The position numbers were made by a program, and so were the translations under genes. Source: Zasmidium citrigriseum (lineage: Eukaryota > Ascomycota > Dothideomycetes > Mycosphaerellales > Mycosphaerellaceae). Taken from it: a stretch of 64,000 bases of DNA. A model generated the notes under the pieces. That model was given only the letters and a program-made list of their open reading frames with translations, did no database searches and was not told the DNA's origin. Every line of letters begins with the position of its first letter. Position 1 is the first letter of the stretch. The stretch spans positions 434,001-498,000 of the forward strand of contig NHNW01000010.1 of the NCBI GenBank assembly GCA_002786025.1. The letters run 5' to 3'. Shown piece after piece: positions 1 through 10,789 of this stretch.

Positions 1-1040
1 CAGCCACCAAGTCGCGCTGGCAACTCCTCGCCATCCGCGAACAGCCCATCGTCGCTCGCCCCACCAACCCTTCCATCAGGTGCGCCAGCTTCACCATCGA
101 TGGCCGCGAGCACCATTCAGATCAACGAGCAAGCCCACCAGAGCAACCAGGGCGCCAAGAAGCCATTCTTCTTCCGCGATGAGTACGTCGGCTACATGGT
201 GAAGGGCAACTTCATGACGCTGGCCGCCAAGCCGCACCTCGTCGAAGAGGGCGAGTGGATTGCGCACCAAGGTGAGAACTTCATGGCAACAGCCTCCACA
301 ATTCAGTTGCTGACGTTTGCACAGTCGCCGAGCAGACCCGTGTTCTGAGCGGCATGATCAAGATTGTTCAGGAGGCAGACCGCACCACGGGTATTCCGAT
401 CTGCAACGAGAGATCTTGCCCAAGCATGTCTGCTGGCGCGTAAGTTTGGCACAGTCGATTGTCATTGACGGGCCTCTGCTAATGATTTTGTTTCAGCACC
501 ACCTACTCCTGGATGGACACCCAACGCAACCCCATCAATCTCCCTGCACCAACCTACATCAAGCACATCCAGACTTGGGTCAACGGCAAGATCCTGGACG
601 AGGCCCTCTTCCCAACCGGTCCATTCCAGACTCCACCCACCCTGCCAAATCCTCAGCAGGTCGCCAATGATCCAAACCACTGGCTTGGCAAGACGTCCGG
701 CTTCCCGCAGCGTTTCGAGAGCGAGATCAAGAACATGTACCGTCAGATGTTCCGCTGCTACGCGCATCTGTACTGGTCTCACTGGCTGGACTTCTGGCAT
801 CTCGGCTGCCACCGCGACCTCAACACGTGCTTTGTGCACTTTGTCAACGTCGGCAGAATCTTTGGCCTGCTTTCTGACAGGGAGACCGAGCCCATGCAGC
901 CACTCATTGAGATCTGGATTCGCAAGGGCGATCTTCCAAAGTCCAAGGAGGTTGAGAACGCGCCACCTTCGGCATCAGCTTCGGCATCCACCCCAACAGG
1001 CACTTCTGCTCCACCAAGCGGAGGTGCATCGTCCGCTTGA
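1..1040 (+). CDS. MOB family kinase activator, Mob2-like (5' truncated by window)
   Basis: MOB proteins bind and activate NDR/LATS-type kinases; Mob2 works with the Cbk1/COT1 kinase in polarity and septation. Exons read as <1..271, 325..439 and 497..1040, with introns of 53 and 57 nt. The frame is open from base 1, so the N-terminus lies outside the window; the visible start is a Ser/Pro-rich tail leading to an in-frame Met at 100. The fold is recognised by MVKGNFMTL, then CNERSCPSMSAG (CX4C) and HLYWSH (HX4H), which are the four MOB zinc ligands, and the conserved LPAPTYIKHIQTWV stretch. The FFFRDEYV..MVKGNF start of the domain is closer to Mob2 than to Mob1. The C-terminal 25 residues are Ser/Ala/Pro-rich. 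An insertion of about 20 residues (near 640-700) separates the two halves of the domain. MOB membership is firm; the subgroup is inferred. Confidence 0.82.
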
Positions 1041-1476
1041 TTAGGCGTTGGTCACAGCATTGCATCGGAACTCAGATTCACACGGATTGGGAAGGTCAAA
1101 GGCGTGAAAGGCGTATCAAGGCGAGATGAACGAGGTGGTTAGCATAGCGAGGAAAGACGATGCATTCATGGGAAAGGAGGTACGACACGCGGGGCCAAGT
1201 AGGCTCTTAGCACGAGATGGCATTGCACAGGCACTGGATGCCGATGTGACACAGGCCAAGTATGAAAAAGTTCTCATTGAGATTCCGCTCCTTCCTCTTT
1301 CGCGCTTGTCTGCCGTTTGCTGCCCGTCGCGCTGTTTCAAAGCTTCAAAAGTTCACCACCTGACGAGCATCCCTCAACACTTCCGTCAAACACCAATTCA
1401 CAACAGTGCTTCGCTGCATCTTTCCACCACCTGCATCATCATCATCACCATCGCGATTTCGCAGCGCCGGCCGATC
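1041..1476. other. Intergenic gap
   Basis: This is the 3' flank of the MOB gene and the promoter/5' UTR of the next gene. It holds a short CAT/CAC microsatellite at about 1434-1451. The frame of the next gene stays open upstream to an ATG at 1126, but that part reads like untranslated sequence. Confidence 0.6.
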
Positions 1477-3255
1477 ATGCATTTCCGGCGCAAAGACCCC
1501 ATTGACGAGATTCAATGGGAGATGGTCACCAAACCCAGACCCACTGGCGCTGGCCTTCCTCGTTCGCAGAGCCAACCTGTACTTCCCACCGCCCCACAGC
1601 AACGACAACCTCCATCCTCTGAGACCGCTCCGACCAGCCTCACCACTTCAGTCGGCAAGCTTCGCAAGTTGCGCAGGATCGAGGATCTACGTAAGGGCCA
1701 TGAGAAGCCGAATGGACAAGCAAGTGGAGAGGAAGTGTCTCGTACCCTTGCATCGACCAGCACCTTCCACCCAACACCGCCAGGGCTACCTCGGGCTTAC
1801 AGCTCAAATGCTCTCACGTCGCTGCTTCGAAAAGATCCTGAAGGAGACGAGATCGAGTCAGCTCTGCTTTCGCTGAGTTCTCAACTGAAGGAGCGGATCT
1901 GGCACTACGCGCTCGAGGTCGCGGACGGCATATTGGTCTGTCGCTGTCGGTCAGTAGAGATACATCCTGTCGAGAATCCAGACCGTACTGACCAAGCATT
2001 ACACAGCTCATGCCTGATCAAGCCCAATTTCGTACAGCCAGCCCTCACCCGCGTCTCGCGCCGCATCCGGAAAGAGACATTGAGCATCTTCTACAGCAGC
2101 AATCGCTTTCATGTCAAAGAAGTACATCGTGGCGATCATGCACCTCTCTGGATCCGCACCCTCAAGCCGAGCATCAGAGAGTTTTTGACCCATGTCCAAT
2201 TGACGACAGACCAGCCCGAAATGACAATCGCCGCGATGAAGATGTACGGCATGCATGTCAAAGACATGTTTCCAATAGCCAGTCCAGGCCCGGATGCAAT
2301 CATAATTTTCTCCGGTGAAGAGAGCAAAGAACAAAAGCGTCGAAGCAAGCGGTATTCGAAGCAGAAGAAGCTTCTGGAAGTGGTCGATGAAAGCGAGGAG
2401 ATACTGCAAGAACAAGAATCAGAGGACCATGGCCTGGCGCGAGTCCAGAGAGATAGCAAGGCCGACAGACCTGCTCCACCAGCGAGCGACGCTCCCACGA
2501 GCAACACTCGGTTCGAGAAAGAACCCGACAGTGTGCAAAGCGACAAGCACCTCGATACTTGGTGGAAACAGCCAGCACTCAAGGATATCTCGGAGCAACC
2601 AGAGAAGCTACGCTCCCCCAAGAAGAGCCACGGATCTCCCAGAAACAGAAGCAGAAACAGGAGGATGTTCATTCTGAACGGCAACCTCACGGACGAGCAA
2701 CTGAACCACAAAATCAATGTGCAACAAGCCATGTCGCAGTTTGACTTCGGTTTCGCCTTCGAGTCTCCCAAGAAGACGGACACCGTCGAGAGCCGCCCAT
2801 TATCCCTGAGCAAGTCGTCTCATGAGAACGACCTAGCAGCTTTGGAGAAATACTACATTCCGCACTACTTCCTCGAGGACGCTGTCCCTGAAAAGAAGCG
2901 AGAATTGCGGCATAATTCACCGCGGGAGGAGGAGGAGTTTAGTACTGATGGCACAGTCTCCGGGCAAGATGAGACGGCGTACCACCTGACGGAAGAGGGC
3001 CGATGGAGGCAGAGAGGCGGAGAGGATAGAGATGACTCAGTGTCCGCACGCATGCTGAAGCGGATGTCATTGGGCTCTACAGACCGTTTCTCCTTGAGCA
3101 AATCGTCACAGAGTCAGAGTCGACGATCAAGCCGCTACGGGAGTTCGGCAGAGGGTGAGGATGAGACTGGCAGGAGGAAGCTCAACCGCACGATGAGCAG
3201 TGGTTTGTTACCCTCTATGAGGACGTTGAGACGTAAGCTGACAAAATACTTCTAG
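1477..3255 (+). CDS. 2EXR/F-box-like domain protein, function unknown
   Basis: Single-exon protein of 592 aa. The start at 1477 (MHFRRKDPIDEI) is preferred over the in-frame ATG at 1126 because the 117 residues between are low in conserved character and contain a run of His/Ile from a microsatellite. Residues about 125-220 hold the pattern LSSQLKERIWHYALE followed by PALTRVSRRIRKETLSIFY, typical of the fungal 2EXR/F-box-like family, common in Dothideomycetes and of unknown role. The rest is rich in charged residues and Ser (KRRSKRYSKQKK, many RS and SS pairs) and looks disordered. No catalytic motif or membrane segment was seen. Confidence 0.7.
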   Translation: MHFRRKDPIDEIQWEMVTKPRPTGAGLPRSQSQPVLPTAPQQRQPPSSETAPTSLTTSVGKLRKLRRIEDLRKGHEKPNGQASGEEVSRTLASTSTFHPTPPGLPRAYSSNALTSLLRKDPEGDEIESALLSLSSQLKERIWHYALEVADGILVCRCRSVEIHPVENPDRTDQALHSSCLIKPNFVQPALTRVSRRIRKETLSIFYSSNRFHVKEVHRGDHAPLWIRTLKPSIREFLTHVQLTTDQPEMTIAAMKMYGMHVKDMFPIASPGPDAIIIFSGEESKEQKRRSKRYSKQKKLLEVVDESEEILQEQESEDHGLARVQRDSKADRPAPPASDAPTSNTRFEKEPDSVQSDKHLDTWWKQPALKDISEQPEKLRSPKKSHGSPRNRSRNRRMFILNGNLTDEQLNHKINVQQAMSQFDFGFAFESPKKTDTVESRPLSLSKSSHENDLAALEKYYIPHYFLEDAVPEKKRELRHNSPREEEEFSTDGTVSGQDETAYHLTEEGRWRQRGGEDRDDSVSARMLKRMSLGSTDRFSLSKSSQSQSRRSSRYGSSAEGEDETGRRKLNRTMSSGLLPSMRTLRRKLTKYF

Positions 3256-3734
3256 CTGGATGGGGAGCATACAAGGTGCTGACTTTGGGCCTTGGATAGT
3301 GTTCAGTCCTGAGCCTGGATGAGATTGGAGCAAAATTGCATGTGAAAAGAACGATTGGAGTAATTGAGGGTGCCAGCAACGACTGGTCTATGGAAGAAGG
3401 AAAATCACGGCCTATGAAACAAAAGCAGGAAAGAGAGAGCTTGGTGTCGGAGGACAGACTCGTTGTAGATTAGTAAAATGCTCCTTGTCTTGCAGAACGA
3501 TAGCGACGTTAGCTTCTCGCCAAGAGGTGAAGTGAATGAAAGCCCAGCGCACGTGCCATCCATCGGGCAGTCAACCCCTTTCCCGGTTCCGGTCCCCAAG
3601 ACCTCGGCCAGGTGGAACGACCGGCAATCGCTCACAAATTTGTCCAACGAACCCGCCGCCGCCGACCGCGCAACGAATAGCGCAAGCGGCCACCAGGACA
3701 ACGACAAAGCGTACGGCCGATATCCACACGCTCA
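3256..3734. other. Intergenic gap
   Basis: 3' flank of the preceding gene and promoter of the thioesterase gene. One CACGTG palindrome sits at 3550-3555. Overlapping open frames here carry no recognisable protein. Confidence 0.55.
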
Positions 3735-4754
3735 ATGGCAATGCACAAGCTCGCCTTCACAAAACTTCTTGCCTCGCCGCCCGCGTTGAGGACCGCGATA
3801 ATCTCGGAAGCGTTTGGGGCTGGCGTGACCAGGACTTTGACGACGACTGCAGCACGACCTTTGAAGTCTCACAACTACACCGGAATCTCTATACCAAGGG
3901 CATATTTAAGGCAGCGGAGATTTCAGTCTTCGTCTGCTTCTTCCGAGTCTACTTCAACTTCGGCTTCGGCTTCGTCAGCATCGTCGAGTAACAACGCCAA
4001 GGATACCAACCCCGAAGCTCGTCCCAAGTCACGACTAAGAAGAATACTTGTTACTTCTTCTTTGATCGTTGTGTTCTTTACGACTGGCTTCTTCATGGCC
4101 GCCGCCCCCGCTCTTGAAGCCGCTAATGGCTTCATCAACCCTCCCACCGATGCCGAGACGCTCGATCTTTTCGAACCACCTACTCCAACATCCGCCGAGA
4201 TCGATGCGTATATTCGAAATCACCCACTGGCTCAAAAGCTCCGTACACAAGAAGGAATGGTGGAGAGCAGACCGCACTTGAAGATCCCGCCAGCCATGCG
4301 GCCACACAACTTGACGGGAGGAACTCTGTTAGGCGAGAACAAGATCGAGGTACCACCTCTTACATTCAGCGAGAAGGACGCCGAGCTTCCGAAGCTGGTC
4401 CAAATGTCGTATTTGGGTCCGGCCTTGTGTGGACATCCAGGCATCGTTCATGGAGGTCTTCTGGCGACGATGCTCGACGAGGGACTGGCACGTGCCTGCT
4501 TTCCGGCTCTGCCCAACAAAGTTGGCGTTACTGCAAGCTTGAAGATCGACTACCGGGCGCCTTGTCCTGGTAGCAGCTATGTCGTGCTCAAGGCCGAGAC
4601 GACCAAAGTGGAGGGTCGCAAGGCGTGGGTGAAGGGCTGGATCGAGCTGTTGGGTGAGGAGGATGGTAATGGCACCAAACTTGTGGAGGCTGAAGCTCTG
4701 TTCATTGAGCCGAAGCATGCGAAGCAAATGGCTCGTGTGTACAGTGCCACTTGA
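3735..4754 (+). CDS. Mitochondrial hotdog-fold thioesterase family protein
   Basis: Single-exon protein of 339 aa. The N-terminus (MHKLAFTKLLASPPALRTA) is Arg/Ser/Ala-rich without acids, as in a mitochondrial presequence, and is followed by a Ser-rich linker. A hydrophobic segment, ILVTSSLIVVFFTTGFFMAA, near residues 100-120 suggests an inner-membrane anchor. The C-terminal half is a 4HBT/hotdog domain with GHPGIVHGGLLATMLDEGLA, which has the HGG..(T)..DE arrangement of acyl-CoA thioesterases of the THEM4/PaaI kind. It resembles the fungal Fmp10 group. The substrate cannot be told from sequence. Most likely it hydrolyses acyl-CoA in or at the mitochondrial inner membrane. Confidence 0.82.
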   Translation: MAMHKLAFTKLLASPPALRTAIISEAFGAGVTRTLTTTAARPLKSHNYTGISIPRAYLRQRRFQSSSASSESTSTSASASSASSSNNAKDTNPEARPKSRLRRILVTSSLIVVFFTTGFFMAAAPALEAANGFINPPTDAETLDLFEPPTPTSAEIDAYIRNHPLAQKLRTQEGMVESRPHLKIPPAMRPHNLTGGTLLGENKIEVPPLTFSEKDAELPKLVQMSYLGPALCGHPGIVHGGLLATMLDEGLARACFPALPNKVGVTASLKIDYRAPCPGSSYVVLKAETTKVEGRKAWVKGWIELLGEEDGNGTKLVEAEALFIEPKHAKQMARVYSAT

Positions 4755-5013
4755 TCTTTCTGGTGGACTTGGGGATGGGGAACGATATACCCAGATGCAG
4801 CTGTGCCGGCGACGGCTGCTGCATTAGTGAATAAAGATAGAGGTCGATAGATTATGGAGCCGAACTTGGATATCAATCATTCTTGAATTTATTCATGTCC
4901 GTTGCTTGCTAGTCTGAGTCATCGTGAACGCCCGAAACGCCTCGCCTTGGCTATGCTGAAATCAAAAGGCCACGAATGATGCTGCCAGTTCATAAAGAGA
5001 GTCGTTCGCAAAT

Positions 5014-5603
5014 CTAGAAGTTGGTACCCTCTGGTGGCTGTGGCAGCTTCTTGTTCGCTGGTGCCGCCATGTATCTCCGGATTTCGATGAGCACCGTCTC
5101 CATGGTGAAGTCTCGCTTCCATACGCTGATGCTTGGGAGCTTCGTGAGGTCGACCTGCAATGCACTGTCAATCTAGATTACCTTCGTATATGTGTCCGTT
5201 GCTTCTCCTACCTTTCCAGTCCGCGGGTCAACGCAAGGCAGGTTGACTTTGCTGATGAAAGTCACCTCAGGTGGTAGCTCTGGGTACTTTTCTCCGCAAA
5301 CGATCTTGAGGGAGTAGATGCGGTTCTCGTGGACGCTCTGTGTAGTCATGTCTCAGTCTTTTGCTCTTCTCCTCCAATCATCAGATGTACGCACGTGGGG
5401 TGGGCCGAGAATGGTGCCGTTCCAGTTGGTCATGGTAATGTCATCGCCATCGTCAAGACCGTACGAGCACGCCTCTGTCGTATGGTCAGAGCCCCCTTCA
5501 TTTGTTGCGCCTGCATTTTTCCACGCTCACCTGCTCCCAAGCCTTTCTCGCCCTTCTCGAGCTCTTCCAGCAGACGAAAGTTGCGCGGGACTTTCGCACC
5601 CAT
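5014..5603 (-). CDS. mms2: Ubiquitin-conjugating enzyme E2 variant Mms2
   Basis: Four exons, complement of 5014..5154, 5212..5337, 5395..5474 and 5531..5603, give 139 aa. The protein begins MGAKVPRNFRLLEELEKGEK and continues with WNGTILGPPHSVHENRIYSL and VDLTKLPSISVWKRDFTMET, matching Mms2/Uev1. It has the UBC fold but no active-site Cys at the usual place, as expected of a UEV. In yeast Mms2 pairs with Ubc13 to build K63-linked ubiquitin chains on PCNA during error-free post-replication repair. All four exons join in phase, and the length equals the family's. Confidence 0.95.
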
Positions 5604-5870
5604 GTTGTGTGGTAATTGTGTCTAGTCAGTCGCGGATGTCAGTTGGGTGTATTCGTCGAGTCGTAAGTAGAATGGGCGGTGTTGTTGTCGATTGCGAGAA
5701 GGTTGAAGTTTTGTTTGCCTCGAGAAGTACGGATACGTCTTGGTGGGGCCATCAACGTCGGCATCTGACAAGGACGACCCAAGTGCCCGTGCGCGCCTGT
5801 GCTTCCTTGTTTGTTCACCTCTGCCGCTTCTTTAATCTCGTGAACGACATCGAGCACAATCAGATGCAAA

Positions 5871-7531
5871 ATGGACCTCAAGTCACGCTTCGAGTCAATA
5901 TCGCGATCAGCATTTCTGGACGTCTACCTCCCAAAATCCTCCAATTTCGACGCCGGAGCGCTGCTACGTGATGGGTCCCCTGACGAGATCTCGCGAGCAC
6001 CTGCACGACGGAACCTGTTCTTCGGTACGGTTTCAAGATATGCACCACCGAGCCCAGCTTACTCAGACGTAGACTCTTAGATGAACAAGCGAGTCTACTC
6101 GTGATACTGAAGACTCCCGCAAGCGAGGACGAAGTACGCGCGATTCTCCCCAACGTCGAACTGGTCCTTGGAGCGCATGCCACGGATGCTGTTCCTCAAG
6201 GCAGTGGAAATGCTGCCTCAGCTCAAGGAAAGCATGACTTAGGCTCAAAGTCATTCGCAGGAAGCACATTCGTGGATCTCGTGGCCACTGATGACCGGAC
6301 TTATGTGATATGGAAGCCAGCTCTCCATCTGTCGAGACCGCGAGCTAGGCTTCAAAGACCGGCGATATACTTCACGGCGAACTTGACTATCGGCGGTGGA
6401 GGCAGAAGCATGCCGACTTCAAACCAGAAGGAGTACCTGAAAAGCTTTGAGCCACTTCCGTCCAACGTCCTGGAACCGCTTCAATTCGTTCCGGCACTTC
6501 ATGGATCCAAAGTCTCTCTTCCGGAATCAAGAATTACGAAAGTTGCGCCAAAAGCTCCGCATCTCCAGGATGCTGTCAAGCCGATCAGAGGTGCTTCTAA
6601 AAGAGCATTCCCAGCTGTTCCAGCACTGTTCAGCAAGATCAGATACTCTGCTCTACCGGATGCTATAATAGCAAGTCTTCACCTGGAAACATCACATGTA
6701 ATTGCCGGGACTGTCTCTATTACTTCTGTGGATCTGGAAGTACCTCATGCGAAGATCGAGCATCTGACGAATGTCGCGCTTCCTCTTGACACCCGGGCCG
6801 GAGACGAAACGATCATTCTCTACAAGCTTGCGGCCGCAGACAGTGAGAAAGTACCGACTGCGGGCGCCAACACGCCAGTCTCCATTTCGATATCTGCAGA
6901 AGCGACGCTAGATCAAGGATCGAATATCACATTCAGTATCAACTGGCAAGCGCAAATTGATCTGTCCCAGACACTACCAAAGCCAACATACCGGTGGTCC
7001 CGACCTTTGAGTACAGCATCTGGGCATCACCGTGGGCTATCAACACAATCCAATCCTGCTATAATGACTACGGAGGTACCCTCCAAGACGAGTGAAGGAG
7101 GAGGATCTGGTATTACATTCACTTTCACGGCTCCAGACACGGTGTACAAGAACAACGAGCTGAAGCTCAACGTCCATTGCAATAACCGCTCTGGCCGGAC
7201 GCGAAGATTTGCGTTGATGATGCTTCGACCTCGCAAAACAAGGACATCGATCCAATCGCAAGCAACCATTGCGGACGCGGATTTGATCGCGAACATCTTC
7301 AACGCACCACTTTTAGAGAGAACGAAGCCACCCGATGTCCATGATCTCAACCCGGACGTTCGAATCGGTCCCTTGCCTACTGGTGCTTGCTTTGAAGCTC
7401 ACCTCATATTTCGTGTGCTCAGGTCAGGAGTACTGGATCTGGGAGTGCTGCGAATTCTGGACATGGACACTCGACAGACGGTCGATGTGAGGGAGCTTCC
7501 CGACATCATTGCCCTGGAATCCGAGGAGTAG
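5871..7531 (+). CDS. trs65: TRAPPII complex subunit Trs65
   Basis: Trs65 is a TRAPPII-specific subunit; TRAPPII is the exchange factor for Ypt31/32 Rabs at the late Golgi. Exon 1 is 5871..6024 and exon 2 is 6081..7531, giving 534 aa. The 56-nt intron (GTACGG donor, CTTAC branch point, TTAG acceptor) restores the frame as ..RNLFF-DEQASLLVILKTP.., which fits the family's N-terminal pattern. Unspliced, exon 1 stops after 69 codons. The C-terminal half has an Ig-like beta region (TAPDTVYKNNELKLNVHCNN) and ends LGVLRILDMDTRQTVDV, as in Trs65. It is head-to-head with mms2 across 267 bp. Confidence 0.83.
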
Positions 7532-7924
7532 CGCTGCTGGAACTCGACATTGGACTTTTGCATAGCGTTATCAGCGATCAGTATTATGTCTCCAGCTCGC
7601 ATTGAGGACGAGAGAGCATTGGGATTAATATAATGGATCTCGGATATAATTAGACTTCAACCCTGTCCTTCACCACGTGAAGTTCGGCTCGGCACCTGGC
7701 GCTCCGCATCTCTCCATAAGCGGCAGGCGGTCCCCACAATCCCTACCCTCGGCCGACTTCGACAACACCTCAGCGAGTCAAGATTATTTACATCCTACCT
7801 AATCTCCAATCTCACGTGTAAAGTAACATTAATCAACAACCCGCTGGTCCATTCCAACCCCAAGTGTCCAGCCGCTGCCTGTACTTTACCAACCTCACTG
7901 TTCGATTGCAGCGCGTCCTCCATC
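7532..7924. promoter_or_regulatory. Intergenic region with two CACGTG boxes
   Basis: 3' flank of trs65 and promoter of the acyl-CoA dehydrogenase gene. Two CACGTG palindromes (E-box type, bound by bHLH or bZIP factors in fungi) lie at 7674-7679 and 7813-7818, upstream of the start at 7925. Their use is inferred only. Confidence 0.35.
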
Positions 7925-9309
7925 ATGGCCATCATGCCGACAGAAGTTCCAATCCCATTCTCAGAGCCGCCTTACCTTCAAGGACTCCCAGTTCCATGGA
8001 TCACACCCGAGCTCCGAGAATGGCAACGGAAATGTCGGGCCTTCATCACAGAGCATCTAACGCAGCACGCTTGGGATTGGGAAAAGGAGGAGACGGTGCC
8101 AGAGCATGTCTTTGGCCAATTCGCTAAAGCCAACATGCTCATCCCATCTCTACCAGCTCCTCTTCCGGTCAAAGAATTGAAAGCCGCTGGAATCCACAAC
8201 ATCCTCGGTATCAAGGTGGAGGACTTTACCTACTTCCACAACTACATCTACGGTGACGAGATGTTGCGAAGTGGACTGACTGGCCCAAGCGGAAGTCTCA
8301 CGACTGGCATGGCGTTTGGTGTTCCCCCGATCATCAAGTTTGGCAATGAGCAACTCAAGCAGCGCTTCTTGCCTGATCTTCTTACCGGAAGAAAGAGAAC
8401 GTGCATTGCTATCACTGAACCGGATGCTGGATCTGATGTGGCGAATATCAAGACTTATGCCACGAAGAGCAAAGATGGCAAGAAATATATCATCAACGGC
8501 ACCAAGAAGTGGATCACGAATGGCTACTGGGCGGACCTCTCGGCAATGGCAGTTCGTACTGGTGGACCTGGACCTTCAGGACTTTCGATGATCGTTGTGC
8601 CACTGAAGGGTCACAAAGGCGTTGATATGCGGCGTCTAAAAGTGCAGGGACAGATCAGTGCCGGTACAACATTCATCGAATTGGACGATGTTGAGGTTCC
8701 GGTCGAGAACCTCATTGGCGAGGAAGGCCAGGGCATGCGATACATAATGACGAACTTCAATCACGAAAGACTGAGTATCGCTATCGGCACCACAAGACAG
8801 GCCAGGGTCGCTTTATCGGCTGCCTTCGCCTATGTGCTGAAAAGAGAAGCATTTGGGAAGAACTTGTTCGAGCAACCCGTTGTGAGACACAGACTTGCAA
8901 AAGCGGGGACTATGCTCGAGGCTCAGAGTGCTTGGGTCGAGCAATTTGTGTATCAGATGTCGAATATGAAGAAGGAGGATGCAGATGTGGCGCTGGGAGG
9001 TCTTACAGCAGCTGCCAAGGCGAACGCTGGCATGGTGCTGAAAGAATGCGCCGACTGCGCTGTACTACTGTTCGGCGGTAATGGATACACGAGATCAGGT
9101 GCGTGCTCTACAGATGAGAGGTCGTTAGTAGTGGCTAACATTGTATAGGTCAAGGTGAGATCGCTGAGCGAATGTGGCGTGAAGTCAACGGCAACCGCAT
9201 CCCTGGAGGCTCAGAGGACGTCATGCTCGATCTGATGGTACGACAGCTTGGGAAGAATTACCAGCGAGAATTGAAGAAGTTGGAGCAGAGTTCGGGATCG
9301 AAGCTATAG
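7925..9309 (+). CDS. Acyl-CoA dehydrogenase, probably peroxisomal
   Basis: FAD-dependent alpha,beta-desaturation of acyl-CoA. Exons 7925..9098 and 9149..9309 (50-nt intron) encode 444 aa; the first Met is at 7925, with a second in-frame Met three codons later. Family marks: AITEPDAGSDVANIKT (FAD/substrate region), KKWITNG, FNHERLSIAIG, and GGNGYTRSGQGEIAERMWRE, whose GGNGYTRSG is cut by the intron. The last residues are GSKL, so the protein ends in the canonical PTS1 signal SKL, and there is no mitochondrial presequence. It therefore probably works in peroxisomal beta-oxidation, where filamentous fungi may use a dehydrogenase in place of, or beside, acyl-CoA oxidase. Chain-length preference cannot be told. 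Confidence 0.9.
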
Positions 9310-9644
9310 AGGTGCCCATGTATGCATAGGGTGACATTTTCCTCGTCTCAATGACTATATTCTGTATCCAGGCCACCACGGTTGCATTGATGGCCTCAGC
9401 CTCATCTTTGACTCCAACAATTGAGAACGCTCAAGCTCGACTCCAAAGAGTCGTCGGAGCGCAGTGCCAGGCGGGCTACATTCACGACGCTCATCGAGCC
9501 TTTTGTTTTGAGTGACCACCACAGCCTGTGTATCTGTGAACACCTCGAGCTCACGAAGCAGCTGTCTGAGATGTGGACTGAATGTTTTGCTGGCTCAGCG
9601 GTGAGATGGGGTTCTGTGAGCACCCTGCGTGCCTTCCCTCGAAT
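9310..9644. other. Convergent intergenic gap
   Basis: Shared 3' flank of two convergent genes. Nothing recognisable was seen. Confidence 0.5.
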
Positions 9645-10181
9645 TCAGTCACCCCAGATATCCTTCTGCGCCTGCTCCTTCTCTCGCTTCTTCCTCTCCT
9701 CTTCTTCCTTGGCCTGGTCACGCTTCTTCTTCTCCTGCAGCTTCATAGCCTGGTCGTACTCCCTCTGCTCCTTGGTCCTCTTCGGCGGCTTCTGCCCGAT
9801 TCCAGCTGCGATCAGTCTCGACGCTACCGAAGTCGTCTTGTCTGGCCGTCTCTCCTCGGAGCTGGCTCCGGGTCTTGAGGAGGGAGTGTCGAAGGCACCG
9901 CCGAATTGCAGCGACGAGAATGACTGGTAGTCTATGTCCCTCTCTCGACTCAGCGATGGAGAAGATGGTGTCGGCGGCGGAGCGTCTGGCATGTCGGAAG
10001 TGCCTGGTCTGACCGGCGTCGATGTCCCATCGTCTCCTTCCTCGTTCGAGCTTTCATCTTCCGCTTCATCTTCCCAAGACTCGGCAACCGGAGTTTTCTT
10101 CGATTTGCTGGCAGACTTGTCACTCGAGATATTCAGCTTGCCGAGCGACGACGCGACCCCTCTTGAAGTATCTTTGGACAT
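9645..10181 (-). CDS. Acidic/charged disordered protein, function unknown
   Basis: Single exon, 178 aa from the ATG at 10181 (MSKDTSRGVASSLGKLN); the frame stays open a little upstream but with no ATG. The N-terminal half is acidic and Ser/Pro-rich (AESWEDEAEDESSNEEGDD), the middle has SRLIAAGIGQKPPKRTKEQ, and the C-terminus is a charged helix of Lys/Glu/Arg/Gln (EKKKRDQAKEEEERKKREKE) ending DIWGD. The SWEDE patch recalls the N-terminus of eIF3j/Hcr1, but the rest does not fit well enough to name it. No catalytic motif. Likely a conserved fungal coiled-coil protein. Confidence 0.6.
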   Translation of the reverse strand: MSKDTSRGVASSLGKLNISSDKSASKSKKTPVAESWEDEAEDESSNEEGDDGTSTPVRPGTSDMPDAPPPTPSSPSLSRERDIDYQSFSSLQFGGAFDTPSSRPGASSEERRPDKTTSVASRLIAAGIGQKPPKRTKEQREYDQAMKLQEKKKRDQAKEEEERKKREKEQAQKDIWGD

Positions 10182-10789
10182 GGCGGCGTTGACGGTCGGT
10201 GTCAAGGGGGAAGAAAGGGAAGTGAAGGATGAGAAGGGTAGGAGAGTCGAGCCGCGTCAGATAAGCAGCCGCATATTGATGAATCGCCCATCATCCTAAA
10301 CGAGCAGTCGCACGAAAGCCCGCCCTTCGCACGTGAATTTCGAGACTGCATCTGCATTTAGATACGCGGGGTTGGTTCAACTCAAATCTCGGGAGGATGC
10401 AGAGAGCTCTGGGCCTGGTCGATCGTTCCGGTGACGCAGCCTCAAAGAAACGCAGCCACGACCTCGAGAAGGATGAGTTGAGATGAAGAGGACCAAGACC
10501 AGCCAACAAACAAACAATACCCGCCAGCTCCACTACCCTCATTATTCCCGGCAAGATTCAGGAACACGAAAGGCAGGCAAGCTTAATTATTCCCCACGCC
10601 CGGTATCGGTTCGTCACCAAACAGCTTCGTTATTCCCGGCGGCAGAGCGGTAATCGGTAACGTCTATAAGAAGCATTGGACTGCTCTGGACGATGTCGTG
10701 TGCAGCGAACCACATTTTTTGTTTAGTGAGAAGCTCTTCCTCTCTTTTCCTTTGTACCACCCTCCCAGTGCTGTCTCCCTTGAGCAAGA
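10182..10789. other. Divergent promoter region
   Basis: Between the disordered-protein gene (minus) and the succinyl-CoA ligase-like gene (plus). It holds a CACGTG at 10330-10335 and two near-identical TATTCCCGGC words (near 10541 and 10630), which could be paired binding sites. No gene was recognised. Confidence 0.4.

Noticed and set aside
1126..1476. Longer N-terminus for the 2EXR-like protein
   Set aside because: The added 117 residues include a translated microsatellite and no conserved pattern; ATG at 1477 gives a sounder start.
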